64,000 nucleotides of DNA. It comes from an uncultured Alphaproteobacteria bacterium. GTDB taxonomy: Bacteria > Pseudomonadota > Alphaproteobacteria > Rhodobacterales > Rhodobacteraceae. The DNA lies in contig CACBAO010000002.1 of the NCBI GenBank assembly GCA_902537235.1, positions 99,854 through 163,853 of the forward strand. The letters run 5' to 3'. The translations under genes and the position numbers were made by a program. The notes below the pieces were generated by a model. That model ran no database searches. It had not been told where the DNA came from and saw nothing but the letters and a program-made list of their open reading frames with translations. Below are positions 30,317 to 42,084 of this stretch, piece by piece; within the stretch, counting starts at the first letter, position 1; each line of letters starts with the position of its first letter.

Positions 30317-32629
30317 TCACGAAAGAACGTTATCTTTAATCTTTTTTGATGGTTTTTCACTTAACGGTTTAAAGTTTAAATTGAGCTTATTTTTATTAAC
30401 GGATATTTTAACTATTCCACCCTTTTTTAGCTCTCCAAAGAGTAATGCTTCCGATAGTGGCTTTTTTATATGTTCTTGTATCTTCCTAGAAATTGGTCTT
30501 GCACCCATTTTGTCATCATAGCCTTCCTCAGCCAACCATTTCAATGTGTCATCAGAAAACTCAATAGTAACATTTCTATCGATCAGCTGACCTTCAAGTT
30601 GCAAAATAAACTTTTCCACAACTTGTAATATAATATCGAGTGATAGAGAATTAAATGTGATTATTGAATCTAATCTGTTCCTAAATTCGGGAGTAAACAT
30701 TTTTATAATCGCGGCATCTGCCTCTCCCTCTCTTTTAGTTCTATTGAAACCGATTGCCTCTTTCGCTTGCTCACTAGCCCCTGCATTTGACGTCATAACA
30801 AGAATGACATTTCTAAAATCAACTGATTTGCCATTATGGTCTGTTAGTTTTCCATGATCCATTACCTGTAGTAGAATATTGAAAACGTCCGGATGGGCTT
30901 TCTCTATTTCATCAAGCAGAAGAACACAATAAGGTTGCTGATCAACGCCATCAGTAAGTAATCCACCTTGATCAAAGCCAACGTAACCTGGGGGCGCCCC
31001 AATAAGGCGAGAAACAGAGTGCTTTTCCATATACTCAGACATGTCAAATCTCAGCATAGAGATACCTAAAATATCAGCTAACTGCTTACATACTTCTGTT
31101 TTGCCAACTCCCGTCGGTCCAGCAAACAGATAGCATCCAATTGGCTTCTCCGGCTCACGCAAACCTGCCCTAGACAGTTTTATTGATGAGGCAAGCATTT
31201 CTATTGCGGTGTCCTGTCCAAAAACAACTCTTTTTAATGATTTTTCTAAATCTTTTAATACTTCTGAATCATTTTTAGAGATACGTTTAGATGGAATTCG
31301 AGCAATTTTAGCTATGATTTCTTCAATTTCTTTCACTCCTATTACTTTTTTCTTTTTACTTGACGGTAATAGGCTTTGAGCTGCTCCTGCCTCGTCAATT
31401 ACGTCAATAGCCTTATCAGGAAGCTTCCTATCATGAATGTATTTGTCTGCGAGCTCGACGGAGGTTTTCAAGCACTCACTAGAGTATTTTATTTTATGGT
31501 GTTCTTCAAAATATTGTTTAAGCCCGTTTAATATTTTTATGCTGTCTTCTATTGAAGGTTCAACCACGTCAATCTTTTGAAAGCGTCTTGCCAAAGCTCT
31601 ATCTTTTTCAAAGTGGTTTCTGTACTCTTTATAGGTTGTCGATCCCATACATCTGAGAGTACCACTCTGGAGCGAGGGCTTTAATAGATTTGAAGCGTCC
31701 ATAGCACCACCAGAGGTAGCGCCAGCTCCGATCACAGTATGTATTTCGTCAATAAACAATACTGCTTTTGGGTCCTTTTCTAACTCTTTCATAACTAACT
31801 TTAACCGTTCTTCAAAATCACCTCTGTAACGTGTGCCGGCAAGAAGAGCTCCCATGTCTAAAGAGTAAATAGTCGATCCCTTTAACACATCTGGAGTTTG
31901 ATCTGAAATTACCTTTCGCGCTAGACCTTCTGCAATGGCGGTTTTACCAACTCCGGGATCGCCTACGAGAATTGGATTATTCTTTCTTCTTCTACAAAGA
32001 ATCTGAATACATCTTTCAACCTCTAAACTTCTTCCGATCAATGGGTCTATATCACCCTTTTTAGACTTTTCATTAAGGTTTACACAGTATTTTGAGAGAG
32101 CAGTTTCCTTTTCGGTACCAATGTTAGAGCCCTCATTTAATTCCTTATGATCATTGTCATTAATTTCTTTTTTCTCTTCATAGTTTGGATTTTTTGACAC
32201 TCCATGTGCAATAAAATTCACAGCGTCATACCTAGTCATTTCTTGCTCCTGAAGAAAAAATGCTGCATGGCTTTCTCTTTCAGCAAAAATTGCCACCAAT
32301 ACATTTGCTCCTGTAACTTCGTTTCTCCCGGAGCTTTGAACATGAATTGCGGCTCTTTGAATTACTCTCTGAAACCCTGTAGTTGGAACGGCTTCACTAC
32401 CCTCAATCTCTGTAACTAAACTGCCTAACTCATTATTCAGAAATTTCTCTATGTTATCCCTGAGCAAATCTATATTTACATTGCACGCTTTTAACACATT
32501 TGAAGCGTCTTTTTCATCGAGTAAAGCCAATAACAGATGTTCTAATGTTGCGAGCTCATGATTTCTTTCATTCGCTAGCTTAAGTGCGCTGTGTATGCTT
32601 TTTTCAAGAGAGCTGGAAAATGAGGGCAT
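30317..32629 (-). CDS. clpA: ATP-dependent Clp protease ATP-binding subunit ClpA
   Basis: Two AAA+ modules (GDPGVGKTAIAEGLA; GPTGVGKTEVCKQLA) and ClpA-type N-domain (ALKLANERNHELATLEHLLLALLDE). Confidence 0.95.
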   Translation of the reverse strand: MPSFSSSLEKSIHSALKLANERNHELATLEHLLLALLDEKDASNVLKACNVNIDLLRDNIEKFLNNELGSLVTEIEGSEAVPTTGFQRVIQRAAIHVQSSGRNEVTGANVLVAIFAERESHAAFFLQEQEMTRYDAVNFIAHGVSKNPNYEEKKEINDNDHKELNEGSNIGTEKETALSKYCVNLNEKSKKGDIDPLIGRSLEVERCIQILCRRRKNNPILVGDPGVGKTAIAEGLARKVISDQTPDVLKGSTIYSLDMGALLAGTRYRGDFEERLKLVMKELEKDPKAVLFIDEIHTVIGAGATSGGAMDASNLLKPSLQSGTLRCMGSTTYKEYRNHFEKDRALARRFQKIDVVEPSIEDSIKILNGLKQYFEEHHKIKYSSECLKTSVELADKYIHDRKLPDKAIDVIDEAGAAQSLLPSSKKKKVIGVKEIEEIIAKIARIPSKRISKNDSEVLKDLEKSLKRVVFGQDTAIEMLASSIKLSRAGLREPEKPIGCYLFAGPTGVGKTEVCKQLADILGISMLRFDMSEYMEKHSVSRLIGAPPGYVGFDQGGLLTDGVDQQPYCVLLLDEIEKAHPDVFNILLQVMDHGKLTDHNGKSVDFRNVILVMTSNAGASEQAKEAIGFNRTKREGEADAAIIKMFTPEFRNRLDSIITFNSLSLDIILQVVEKFILQLEGQLIDRNVTIEFSDDTLKWLAEEGYDDKMGARPISRKIQEHIKKPLSEALLFGELKKGGIVKISVNKNKLNLNFKPLSEKPSKKIKDNVLS

Positions 32630-32695
32630 TGGTATCCTTTTTTCTTTAGTCTTAACCTATATTTGTACTTATTAAAACTAAAATCCATAAAAATT

Positions 32696-33460
32696 TTAAA
32701 AGCTGTCCTTGAGTGCTCTTATTTTTGCAAATCTAGATATTGGATCAAGATTTGCCATATCTAAATGATCTACAATTGATGGATCGCTTTCTCTCAAAAA
32801 GGGATTAGTTGCCAATTCTTCTCTTAAAGATGAGGGGACCGTAGGAGTGCCTTTTTCAATCCTATACAAATCCTTTACTTTTCTAGCTTCTAAATTCTTA
32901 TTTTTTGGGTCTACAGTTAGCGCAAATTCTATGTTTGATCTTGTATACTCGTGCCCCGAATAGATCATAATATCTTCTGGCAGTTGCTTAAGCTTTTTTA
33001 AGCTTTTCCACATCTCTTCCGGAGTTCCTTCGAACAATCTCCCACAACCCATTACCATCAATGAGTCGCCACTAAATAGGGCTTTATCTTCAAAGAGAGC
33101 GTAAGCAGTGTGTCCTACAGTGTGTCCATCAACATCATAAATCTCAAAGGTTTTTGACCCAACACTTAATTTTTCTCCCTCTACTACTTCAATGTCTAAA
33201 TTTGGAAGTCTATGTTTATCTCTCTTCGCACCAATAATCTTTGGCGAATACTTTTGTCTCAAATAGTCTATTCCATCTATGTGATCACTATGATGATGGG
33301 TAATTAATATAAAATCTAAGCTCATGGCGTTTTTATCTAGATATTTGTCTATTGTTTCATGCTCAGGTGCGTCAACCAAAATGTTCTTGTTTGTTTGCTC
33401 ATCTCTTATAAGATAGGCGTAATTATCTGAGAGGCAGGGAATAATTTCAATTGCAGACAT
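32696..33460 (-). CDS. gloB: Hydroxyacylglutathione hydrolase (glyoxalase II)
   Basis: ITHHHSDHIDGI, GHTVGHTAYAL, SGHEYT; ATG at 33460 preferred over the longer ORF. Confidence 0.93.
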   Translation of the reverse strand: MSAIEIIPCLSDNYAYLIRDEQTNKNILVDAPEHETIDKYLDKNAMSLDFILITHHHSDHIDGIDYLRQKYSPKIIGAKRDKHRLPNLDIEVVEGEKLSVGSKTFEIYDVDGHTVGHTAYALFEDKALFSGDSLMVMGCGRLFEGTPEEMWKSLKKLKQLPEDIMIYSGHEYTRSNIEFALTVDPKNKNLEARKVKDLYRIEKGTPTVPSSLREELATNPFLRESDPSIVDHLDMANLDPISRFAKIRALKDSF

Positions 33461-33541
33461 AGTTAACGGATCCTTTTTAATCAACACAACATTAATAGTA
33501 GCAATAATTAGATACATTTAGCAATATTGGAATTACTAACA

Positions 33542-34273
33542 ATGAGACTGGACGTTATTGACCTGAAAGAGTTTTACAGTGGTACAGAACTGGGAAAGAC
33601 GACTAAGAACTTAATAAACAGAGTTTTAAATGATAAAGTCCACACTGAGGTCGGATCTTTAACAATTGGTTTTGGCTATGCATGCCCATTTCTTGAAAAC
33701 AAAATTAATGATAGTGACAATAAAAATTTTCTTTTGTTGATGCCAAGCGAGCAAGGCGTTATTTCATGGCCTAAAAAATCAAAGAGCATAACCGCTATGG
33801 TCGATGAGGTATCTTGGCCTGTGAATACATCTGCGGCAGATTTGATTTTAGTATCGCATGGTTTGGAAGTAAGTGATAATCAAGATCTATTGTTACAAGA
33901 GGTTTTCCGTGTACTGAAAGATAGTGGAAGACTAGTAATTTTAGTGCCAAATAGGACTGGATTTTGGGCGAGGTCTGATAGTACACCCTTTGGATATGGT
34001 AAGCCCTATTCAATATCGCAATTGGTTGCATTACTTCGAAAAAATCAATTTCAAATTGATAGTATCACTCCAAGTCTGTATGGGTTTCCTGCAAAAAAAG
34101 GTTATGGTCTTAAATCATTGCTGCTTTGGGAAAAAGTAGGAAAAAAATTGAATAGTTTTTTTTTGGGAGGTCTCCTTGTTGTAGAGGCAAGAAAGGATAT
34201 TTACGCCGTCAATAATGTGAAGTCCTCGAAGGCTAAGCGATATTTTATGCCGGTCGATGTCCCTGTTTCTTAA
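33542..34273 (+). CDS. SAM-dependent methyltransferase (class I, Methyltransf_11-like)
   Basis: LLLQEVFRVLKDSGRLVILVPNRTGFWAR; divergent from gloB. Confidence 0.75.
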   Translation: MRLDVIDLKEFYSGTELGKTTKNLINRVLNDKVHTEVGSLTIGFGYACPFLENKINDSDNKNFLLLMPSEQGVISWPKKSKSITAMVDEVSWPVNTSAADLILVSHGLEVSDNQDLLLQEVFRVLKDSGRLVILVPNRTGFWARSDSTPFGYGKPYSISQLVALLRKNQFQIDSITPSLYGFPAKKGYGLKSLLLWEKVGKKLNSFFLGGLLVVEARKDIYAVNNVKSSKAKRYFMPVDVPVS

Positions 34274-34402
34274 ATGTCTAGATCTTCAAATAAAAAAAAA
34301 AAACAAAAAAACCGCAAGCAACAACTTGTCATAATTGATATGCTCTGTTATTTAAGGAATGCAGTAGTTTTTTCTGGAACAAGCCTATCAAATTCAACAT
34401 AA
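34274..34402 (+). CDS. Possible 42-aa basic small ORF between methyltransferase gene and atpH
   Basis: ATG abuts the upstream TAA; MSRSSNKKKKQKNRKQQLVIIDMLCYLRNAVVFSGTSLSNST; no clear Shine-Dalgarno. Confidence 0.25.
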   Translation: MSRSSNKKKKQKNRKQQLVIIDMLCYLRNAVVFSGTSLSNST

Positions 34403-34403
34403 G

Positions 34404-34970
34404 GTGATCTGTTTGCAAGAAATTAATGAGATAAATTCAAAGCCATCAGCAAGATACGCTCTTGCCTTATTCTCCCTGTGTGAGGAAGACAAAAGTAGCA
34501 GTGAAATCGAAAAACATGTTATCAACTTACGCAACATTTTAAAATCGAAGAATGCACTAAATGCCTTTTTTAGAAACCCAACCTTTTCCTCAAGAGATCA
34601 GGAAAATGTATTCGAGAGTATAAGTGAGAAAATTAAATTACCTGAACAGCTTAACAACACCATATGTTTAATGATAAGGAAAGGTAGGGGTTACGACCTA
34701 ATGAATTTTAGTGAGGATTTCCTAAAACTTTGTTCAGTCAACAAAAACGAGCTTACGGTTCATGTTAAAACTGCAAAAAAAATGAGTAGTGGGAAAGTTG
34801 AAGAAATAAGAAAATCAATAGAAAAAATCACAAAGCGCACAATAAGGCTTGAGGCGGAAAACGACCCCTCAATTATCGCAGGTCTAGAGCTTAAAGTCGG
34901 ATCATTTTTATTTAACTCAAGTATAAATTCTAAACTTGAAAGTATGAAAAATATATTAAAAAGAGGTTAA
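34404..34970 (+). CDS. atpH: ATP synthase F1 delta subunit (start uncertain)
   Basis: [41 protein letters not shown]; first gene of the F1 operon. Confidence 0.95.
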   Translation: MICLQEINEINSKPSARYALALFSLCEEDKSSSEIEKHVINLRNILKSKNALNAFFRNPTFSSRDQENVFESISEKIKLPEQLNNTICLMIRKGRGYDLMNFSEDFLKLCSVNKNELTVHVKTAKKMSSGKVEEIRKSIEKITKRTIRLEAENDPSIIAGLELKVGSFLFNSSINSKLESMKNILKRG

Positions 34971-34975
34971 TTAAC

Positions 34976-36514
34976 ATGAACATTCAAGCATCTGAGATAT
35001 CAAAGATCTTAAAAGAACAAATTAAAAACTTTGGTGATGACACAGAAGTAGCAGAAGTAGGGAAAGTTTTATCCGTTGGGGATGGAATAGCGCGTGTTTA
35101 TGGTTTAGATAAGGTTCAAGCTGGCGAGATGGTAGAGTTTCCAGGCGGAACAATGGGAATGGCTCTAAATCTAGAGATAGATAATGTAGGCGTTGTTATC
35201 TTTGGGTCAGATAGAGACATAAAAGAGGGTGATCTTGTAAAGAGAACCAGTTCGATTGTGGATGTTCCTGTGGGAATGGAATTGTTAGGTCGGGTTGTTG
35301 ACGGACTGGGTAACCCAGTTGACGGCAAGGGTCCAATAAAATCAAAAAAACGATCAGTAGCCGATGTTAAAGCTCCGGGTATAATTCCGAGAAAATCTGT
35401 TCATGAACCAATGGCAACTGGTCTGAAATCTGTTGACTCCTTGATCCCCATAGGTAGAGGGCAGAGAGAATTAATAATTGGAGACAGGCAGACAGGTAAA
35501 ACTGCTGTTGCAATAGACGCGATACTGAACCAAAAAACCTACAACGATACAGCTCGAGATGATGAGAGCAAAAAACTGTATTGCATTTATGTAGCGATAG
35601 GGCAAAAAAGATCAACAGTAGCTCAGCTTGTAAAAAAATTAGAAGAAACGGGTGCAATTGAGTATTCTATTGTAGTAGCAGCTACTGCTTCTGACCCCGC
35701 TCCGATGCAGTTTTTAGCACCATACTCAGCGACCTCTATGGCAGAATATTTTCGTGACAATGGCAAGCATGCTCTGATCATCTATGACGATCTATCAAAA
35801 CAAGCTGTTGCGTACAGACAGATGTCTCTTTTACTGAGAAGACCTCCTGGTAGAGAAGCATACCCTGGAGACGTATTCTATTTGCATTCACGTTTGCTCG
35901 AGAGATCAGCAAAACTGAACGAAGATAATGGATCGGGATCATTAACAGCATTGCCAATAATTGAGACTCAAGGAGGAGATGTATCAGCATTCATTCCTAC
36001 CAATGTTATCTCGATTACAGATGGTCAGATATTTTTGGAAACAGAACTGTTTTATCAAGGCATCCGTCCGGCTGTAAACACAGGTTTGTCTGTCTCGAGA
36101 GTTGGATCCTCAGCGCAAACCAAGTCCATGAAATCGGTAGCAGGCTCAATCAAGCTTGAACTAGCTCAATATAGAGAGATGGCAGCTTTTGCACAATTTG
36201 GATCAGATTTAGATGCAAGCACACAGGCGCTCTTAAATAGAGGGGCGAGGCTAACTGAATTATTAAAGCAGCCTCAATATTCTCCATTAACCAACGCGGA
36301 GCAAGTTATTGTTATTTACGCTGGAACAAAAGGCTATTTAGATAAAATAGCAGTTAGCGAGGTCACAAGCTTCGAGAAAAAGTTGGTAAATTATTTAAGA
36401 TCAGAGGCAAAAGCTACAGTTGATGAACTGACAAGAAATGACCAAAAAATTGAAGGTGAGATGGAGAATGAAATCAAATCACTTTTAGATAAGTTTTTAA
36501 ATACACAGATTTAA
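34976..36514 (+). CDS. atpA: ATP synthase F1 alpha subunit
   Basis: [24 protein letters not shown]; atp operon. Confidence 0.98.
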   Translation: MNIQASEISKILKEQIKNFGDDTEVAEVGKVLSVGDGIARVYGLDKVQAGEMVEFPGGTMGMALNLEIDNVGVVIFGSDRDIKEGDLVKRTSSIVDVPVGMELLGRVVDGLGNPVDGKGPIKSKKRSVADVKAPGIIPRKSVHEPMATGLKSVDSLIPIGRGQRELIIGDRQTGKTAVAIDAILNQKTYNDTARDDESKKLYCIYVAIGQKRSTVAQLVKKLEETGAIEYSIVVAATASDPAPMQFLAPYSATSMAEYFRDNGKHALIIYDDLSKQAVAYRQMSLLLRRPPGREAYPGDVFYLHSRLLERSAKLNEDNGSGSLTALPIIETQGGDVSAFIPTNVISITDGQIFLETELFYQGIRPAVNTGLSVSRVGSSAQTKSMKSVAGSIKLELAQYREMAAFAQFGSDLDASTQALLNRGARLTELLKQPQYSPLTNAEQVIVIYAGTKGYLDKIAVSEVTSFEKKLVNYLRSEAKATVDELTRNDQKIEGEMENEIKSLLDKFLNTQI

Positions 36515-36528
36515 TTGGTTATAATAAT

Positions 36529-37404
36529 ATGCCTAGCCTTAAAGATTTAAAGATAAGAATAGATAGCGTAAAGAGCACTAGAAAAATAACAAAAGCTATG
36601 CAGATGGTCGCTGCTGCAAAACTAAGAAAGGCTCAAGAGTCAGCTGAGAGGGGTAGACCATATGCTGAAAAAATGAGGGCTATAGTTTCTAATCTTGCGT
36701 CTGGTGTCAAAAATGTTTCTGGAGAAAATATGTTTCTTGGAGATGGTAGAGATAGTGAAAAGTTTCTACTTATAGTAGCAACGGCTGAGAGAGGTCTTTG
36801 TGGAGGATTTAATTCGTCAATTGTCAAGTTAGCTAAATCAAGAATAGTAGAACTTACTAGTCAAAATAAAGAGATAAAAATACTTACAATAGGAAAAAAA
36901 GGAAGAGAACAGCTTAACAGAGAATTTGAAAGTTTATTTGTTGGTCATGTTGACCTCAGCAACGAAAAAACCATTACAATAGAAACTGCGAGAAAGATAT
37001 CAACAGATCTTATTTCGAGGTTCGAAAAGGGTGAATATCAAGTTGCAGAGATTTTTTACAATAAGTTTGCTTCAGTTATATCTCAAATACCTAGTTCATA
37101 TAAATTGTTACCTGTGTCATTTAATGAAGAAGATGCTAAAGCAGATAACATTAGTTTTAATTTTGAGCCCGACGAAGACGAAATATTAACCGAAATAATA
37201 CCGAAGAGCATAGCAACATCAATTTACTCGGTTCTTCAAGAAAATGCTGCCTCTGAGCAGGGATCTAGGATGGCAGCCATGGATAATGCAACTCGAAATG
37301 CAGGTGAGATGATCGACAAGTTGACAATAGATTTTAATCGGTCAAGACAAGCGGCTATTACAAACGAATTAATTGAAATCATTTCTGGTGCTGAAGCACT
37401 TTAA
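36529..37404 (+). CDS. atpG: ATP synthase F1 gamma subunit
   Basis: LKDLKIRIDSVKSTRKITKAMQMVAAAKLRKAQ; C-terminal RQAAITNELIEIISGAEAL. Confidence 0.98.
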   Translation: MPSLKDLKIRIDSVKSTRKITKAMQMVAAAKLRKAQESAERGRPYAEKMRAIVSNLASGVKNVSGENMFLGDGRDSEKFLLIVATAERGLCGGFNSSIVKLAKSRIVELTSQNKEIKILTIGKKGREQLNREFESLFVGHVDLSNEKTITIETARKISTDLISRFEKGEYQVAEIFYNKFASVISQIPSSYKLLPVSFNEEDAKADNISFNFEPDEDEILTEIIPKSIATSIYSVLQENAASEQGSRMAAMDNATRNAGEMIDKLTIDFNRSRQAAITNELIEIISGAEAL

Positions 37405-38850
<1,446 letters not shown>

Positions 38851-38870
38851 ATCATTCAAGGTATAAAATC

Positions 38871-39266
38871 ATGATAGACAAATTTGAGCTCTCAGTTATT
38901 TCGGCAGAAAGCAAAGTTTTCGAAGGCGAAGTTGAAAGTGTTCTAGTGCCTGGAATGATTGGTGACTTTTTGGTTCTCTCTAACCATGCACCTTGCATTA
39001 GTAGTGTACGTCCCGGTTTTTTAGAATTTTCGGAAGGATCCAGTGGCAAACAAAGATATTTTGTTTCAGGTGGCATTATAGAGGTTAACAATAACACTGT
39101 TTCATTACTAGTCGACTCAGCAATCATGGGCGATAAGGTTGTCAAGGAAGATATATCTACCTTAATATCAGAAATTGATGAAAAATTAGCTATTCCTAAT
39201 AGTACAAATAAAGATGATTTGGGATTAAGGAAAAACGACCTTGAAGAGGCATTAAAACAGGTCTAA
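38871..39266 (+). CDS. atpC: ATP synthase F1 epsilon subunit
   Basis: FELSVISAESKVFEGEVESVLVPGMIGDFLVLSNHAPCIS; end of atp operon. Confidence 0.95.
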   Translation: MIDKFELSVISAESKVFEGEVESVLVPGMIGDFLVLSNHAPCISSVRPGFLEFSEGSSGKQRYFVSGGIIEVNNNTVSLLVDSAIMGDKVVKEDISTLISEIDEKLAIPNSTNKDDLGLRKNDLEEALKQV

Positions 39267-39288
39267 CTTTTCACGTTTCCCAAAGCAA

Positions 39289-40500
39289 ATGAGAACTATC
39301 CTTTTCAAAGATATACGAATTGTACTCATTTTTGGTGTCGTATTGTTAGATATTATCGGTATTGGAATAATTTTTCCTATAATTCCAGATTTATTAAAAG
39401 ACGTTGGTATACCTCAAAATGCCAGTGCTGCTTTTTGGGGAGGACTTTTATCTTCCTCATATGCTTTTATGCAGTTTGTTTTTTCGCCGACGCTTGGGGC
39501 ATTATCAGATATTTTTGGTAGACGTCCTGTACTACTTATTGCGTCTTTATTATTAGCACTAGATTATTTGGTCATGGGATTTGCTGAAACTATTTTTATT
39601 CTGTTCATTGGAAGAATCATTGGAGGTCTAGCGGGAGGAACTATATCTACAGCTACTGCCTACCTGGCAGATATTTCGGAGGCAAAAGATAAAAAAAAGA
39701 ATTTTGCCATTATCGGAGCAGCTTTTGGCTTGGGATTCATACTGGGACCGGTTATAGGAGGTTTGATAGGCGAGATCAATGTCAGAGCACCATTTTTCTT
39801 ATCAGCATTTTTATCTTTTTTAAACTTTTTTCTATGTTTATTACTACTCCCAGAAACTCTTAAGTTAAGCGCTAAAAATAATTTCCAAATTAAGAAACTA
39901 AATCCATTTTTAAATTTGTCTTTTGTATTCAAAGTACCCCTCTTTAAAGGTTTATTTTTTTGCTTCTTTCTTATAGCCTTTGCAAACACAGTCTATCCAG
40001 CGATATGGAGTTTTTGGGGTAGAGAAGTCTTTGGATGGTCTTCAGGAATGATTGGATTTACTTTAGCGTGTTACGGGTTCCTCTTGTTTATTGTTCAAGC
40101 ATTTGTAATACGATTGAAATTTTTTGATAACCTCCCAACAAAAAAATTAACAGTTTTCTCTTTAACATGTGGAATTATAGCACTATTTTCTTTTGGTCTG
40201 GTCCGGGTGGAATTACTAGTTTTTTTCATAATACCAATTGCAGCGTTATCTGAAATGGTCAACCCAACACTAAAAGCATTTATGTCAAATGAAATATCCG
40301 AGAAAGAACAAGGTCTGCTTCAAGGAATTTTAAATAGTATAGTGGGACTAACTTCTGTAATAGGTCCGATCTCAATGAGTTATGTCTTTAGCCTAGGGGC
40401 TTCTCACAGTTCAATTTTTTATAACCCAGGAGCACCGTTTCTGTTCGCTGGATTTTTATTTCTTACTTCTCTTATATTTATAAGGCGATTTCTATCATAG
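39289..40500 (+). CDS. MFS transporter, TCR/Tet-like family
   Basis: 12-TM pattern; GALSDIFGRRPVLLIASLL; GRIIGGLAGGTISTATAYLADIS. Confidence 0.8.
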   Translation: MRTILFKDIRIVLIFGVVLLDIIGIGIIFPIIPDLLKDVGIPQNASAAFWGGLLSSSYAFMQFVFSPTLGALSDIFGRRPVLLIASLLLALDYLVMGFAETIFILFIGRIIGGLAGGTISTATAYLADISEAKDKKKNFAIIGAAFGLGFILGPVIGGLIGEINVRAPFFLSAFLSFLNFFLCLLLLPETLKLSAKNNFQIKKLNPFLNLSFVFKVPLFKGLFFCFFLIAFANTVYPAIWSFWGREVFGWSSGMIGFTLACYGFLLFIVQAFVIRLKFFDNLPTKKLTVFSLTCGIIALFSFGLVRVELLVFFIIPIAALSEMVNPTLKAFMSNEISEKEQGLLQGILNSIVGLTSVIGPISMSYVFSLGASHSSIFYNPGAPFLFAGFLFLTSLIFIRRFLS

Positions 40501-40509
40501 ATGTATTAT

Positions 40510-41523
40510 TCAGTTTGAATAAAGACCTTCATAGATAGGTTTCAGAGACTCCTCGCTGAATAAAGAGGAAACAGAGCTTTCATTAGATATATTCAACATT
40601 GCATGGGCTAAAAGAGGTGCTGCGGTGATTATACGAATTTTAGGGCATTTCGTTACAACTTCAGTTGGTTCAATAGTGTCTGATATGACCATCGAACTAA
40701 GGTTGGATTTTGAAATTCTTTCTATTGCCTCTCCAGAGAGAACTCCGTGAGTTACATACGCATGAACTTCTTGAGCACCTTTTTCTAGCAAAAGTTCTGC
40801 AGACTTAATTAAGGTACCGGCCGTATCACAAATATCATCAACTAGAATGCAGGTTTTATTTGAAACTTCCCCGATAATAGTCATAGAGTTAATTTCTCCT
40901 GGAGCACTTCTTCTTTTATCTACTACCGCTAAATCAACGTCTATTTTCTCGGCGAGCTCTCTTGCTCTTGATACCCCACCAACGTCAGGTGAAACTATTG
41001 TAATATTTTTATTTTTTGCAAAGCTATGTCTTATATCAATTGCAAATATTGGTGACGCATATAAATTATCCACCGGAATATCAAAGAAACCTTGAATTTG
41101 AGCGGCATGTAAGTCTAAGGTAAGCACTCTATTGATACCAGCTTGTGCCAGCAAATTGGCAACTAATTTTGCACTGATAGGGGTTCTGGCTTTAGTTCTT
41201 CTATCCTGTCTAGCGTAACCAAAGTATGGAATTATTGCTGTGACTCTACTCGCGCTGGATCTCTTGAGTGCGTCAGCAATTATAAGTAGTTCCATAAGAT
41301 TGTCATTTGCAGGATTAGAAGTTGACTGAACTATGAACATATCTTCACCACGAACATTTTCGAAAACCTCTACAAAAACTTCTTGGTCACTAAACCTTTC
41401 CACTCGAGCCTTAACCGGTTTTACTTTTGTACCGAACAACAATCCAATTCTCTTACAAATACTCTTCGCCAGTGAAATATTGGAGTTTCCAGATATAATT
41501 TTCAGTTTTCCGTTCGAGATCAT
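40510..41523 (-). CDS. prs: Ribose-phosphate pyrophosphokinase
   Basis: NDNLMELLIIADALKRSSASRVTAIIPYFGYARQDRR, CILVDDICDTAGT. Confidence 0.97.
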   Translation of the reverse strand: MISNGKLKIISGNSNISLAKSICKRIGLLFGTKVKPVKARVERFSDQEVFVEVFENVRGEDMFIVQSTSNPANDNLMELLIIADALKRSSASRVTAIIPYFGYARQDRRTKARTPISAKLVANLLAQAGINRVLTLDLHAAQIQGFFDIPVDNLYASPIFAIDIRHSFAKNKNITIVSPDVGGVSRARELAEKIDVDLAVVDKRRSAPGEINSMTIIGEVSNKTCILVDDICDTAGTLIKSAELLLEKGAQEVHAYVTHGVLSGEAIERISKSNLSSMVISDTIEPTEVVTKCPKIRIITAAPLLAHAMLNISNESSVSSLFSEESLKPIYEGLYSN

Positions 41524-41628
41524 TACTTACCTCTTTTTCATAGAAATAATCGTATACATTTTTTATTTTTAATAAAGAAAAAGGATGCTTTCTCTTTCGT
41601 ATTTTTTGAAAATTTTAAACTTCATTTA

Positions 41629-42084
41629 TTATTTACCTCCACTAATTTCTGCCTCAATATGATCTTGAAAATTTTCTGGGCTGACGGAAGTCTCTGAAAC
41701 ACAGTATTCTCTGATTGATTGATTTACTTTATGCACACTATCTTTGTCATTAGTTATTAAATGGTGCCAATGGGGCAAAGCTTTACCTTCATCTAATAAT
41801 TTATAACTGCAACTCGAAGGGAGAAATTTCAAATTTTTGCGCAAATTATCTTTAGTGAGTTTTAAGCAATTTTTAACTTTTTTTTCTCTGTTTATGTAAT
41901 CACTACATCTACAACTATCCGGTTGAAGTTTCGAGCATGATATGTTGGTCATATAAGTTTTTTTCTTGTAAACAATCTTTAAAAGACAGCACTTAGCGCA
42001 CCCATCACATAAAGCTTCCCATTCTTTTGTATTTAACTGTTCAAGATTGTACTTTTTCCAAAAAGATTTTCTCATTTTTGCCAT
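41629..42084 (-). CDS. ycgN: YcgN/UPF0260 cysteine-cluster protein
   Basis: WKKYNLEQLNTKEWEALCDGCAKCCLLK; conserved cysteines. Confidence 0.88.
   Translation of the reverse strand: MAKMRKSFWKKYNLEQLNTKEWEALCDGCAKCCLLKIVYKKKTYMTNISCSKLQPDSCRCSDYINREKKVKNCLKLTKDNLRKNLKFLPSSCSYKLLDEGKALPHWHHLITNDKDSVHKVNQSIREYCVSETSVSPENFQDHIEAEISGGK

Noticed and set aside
39289-40500. Tet-like MFS transporter as an acquired resistance gene
   Set aside because: Similarity is at family level only; no mobile-element context; substrate cannot be inferred.
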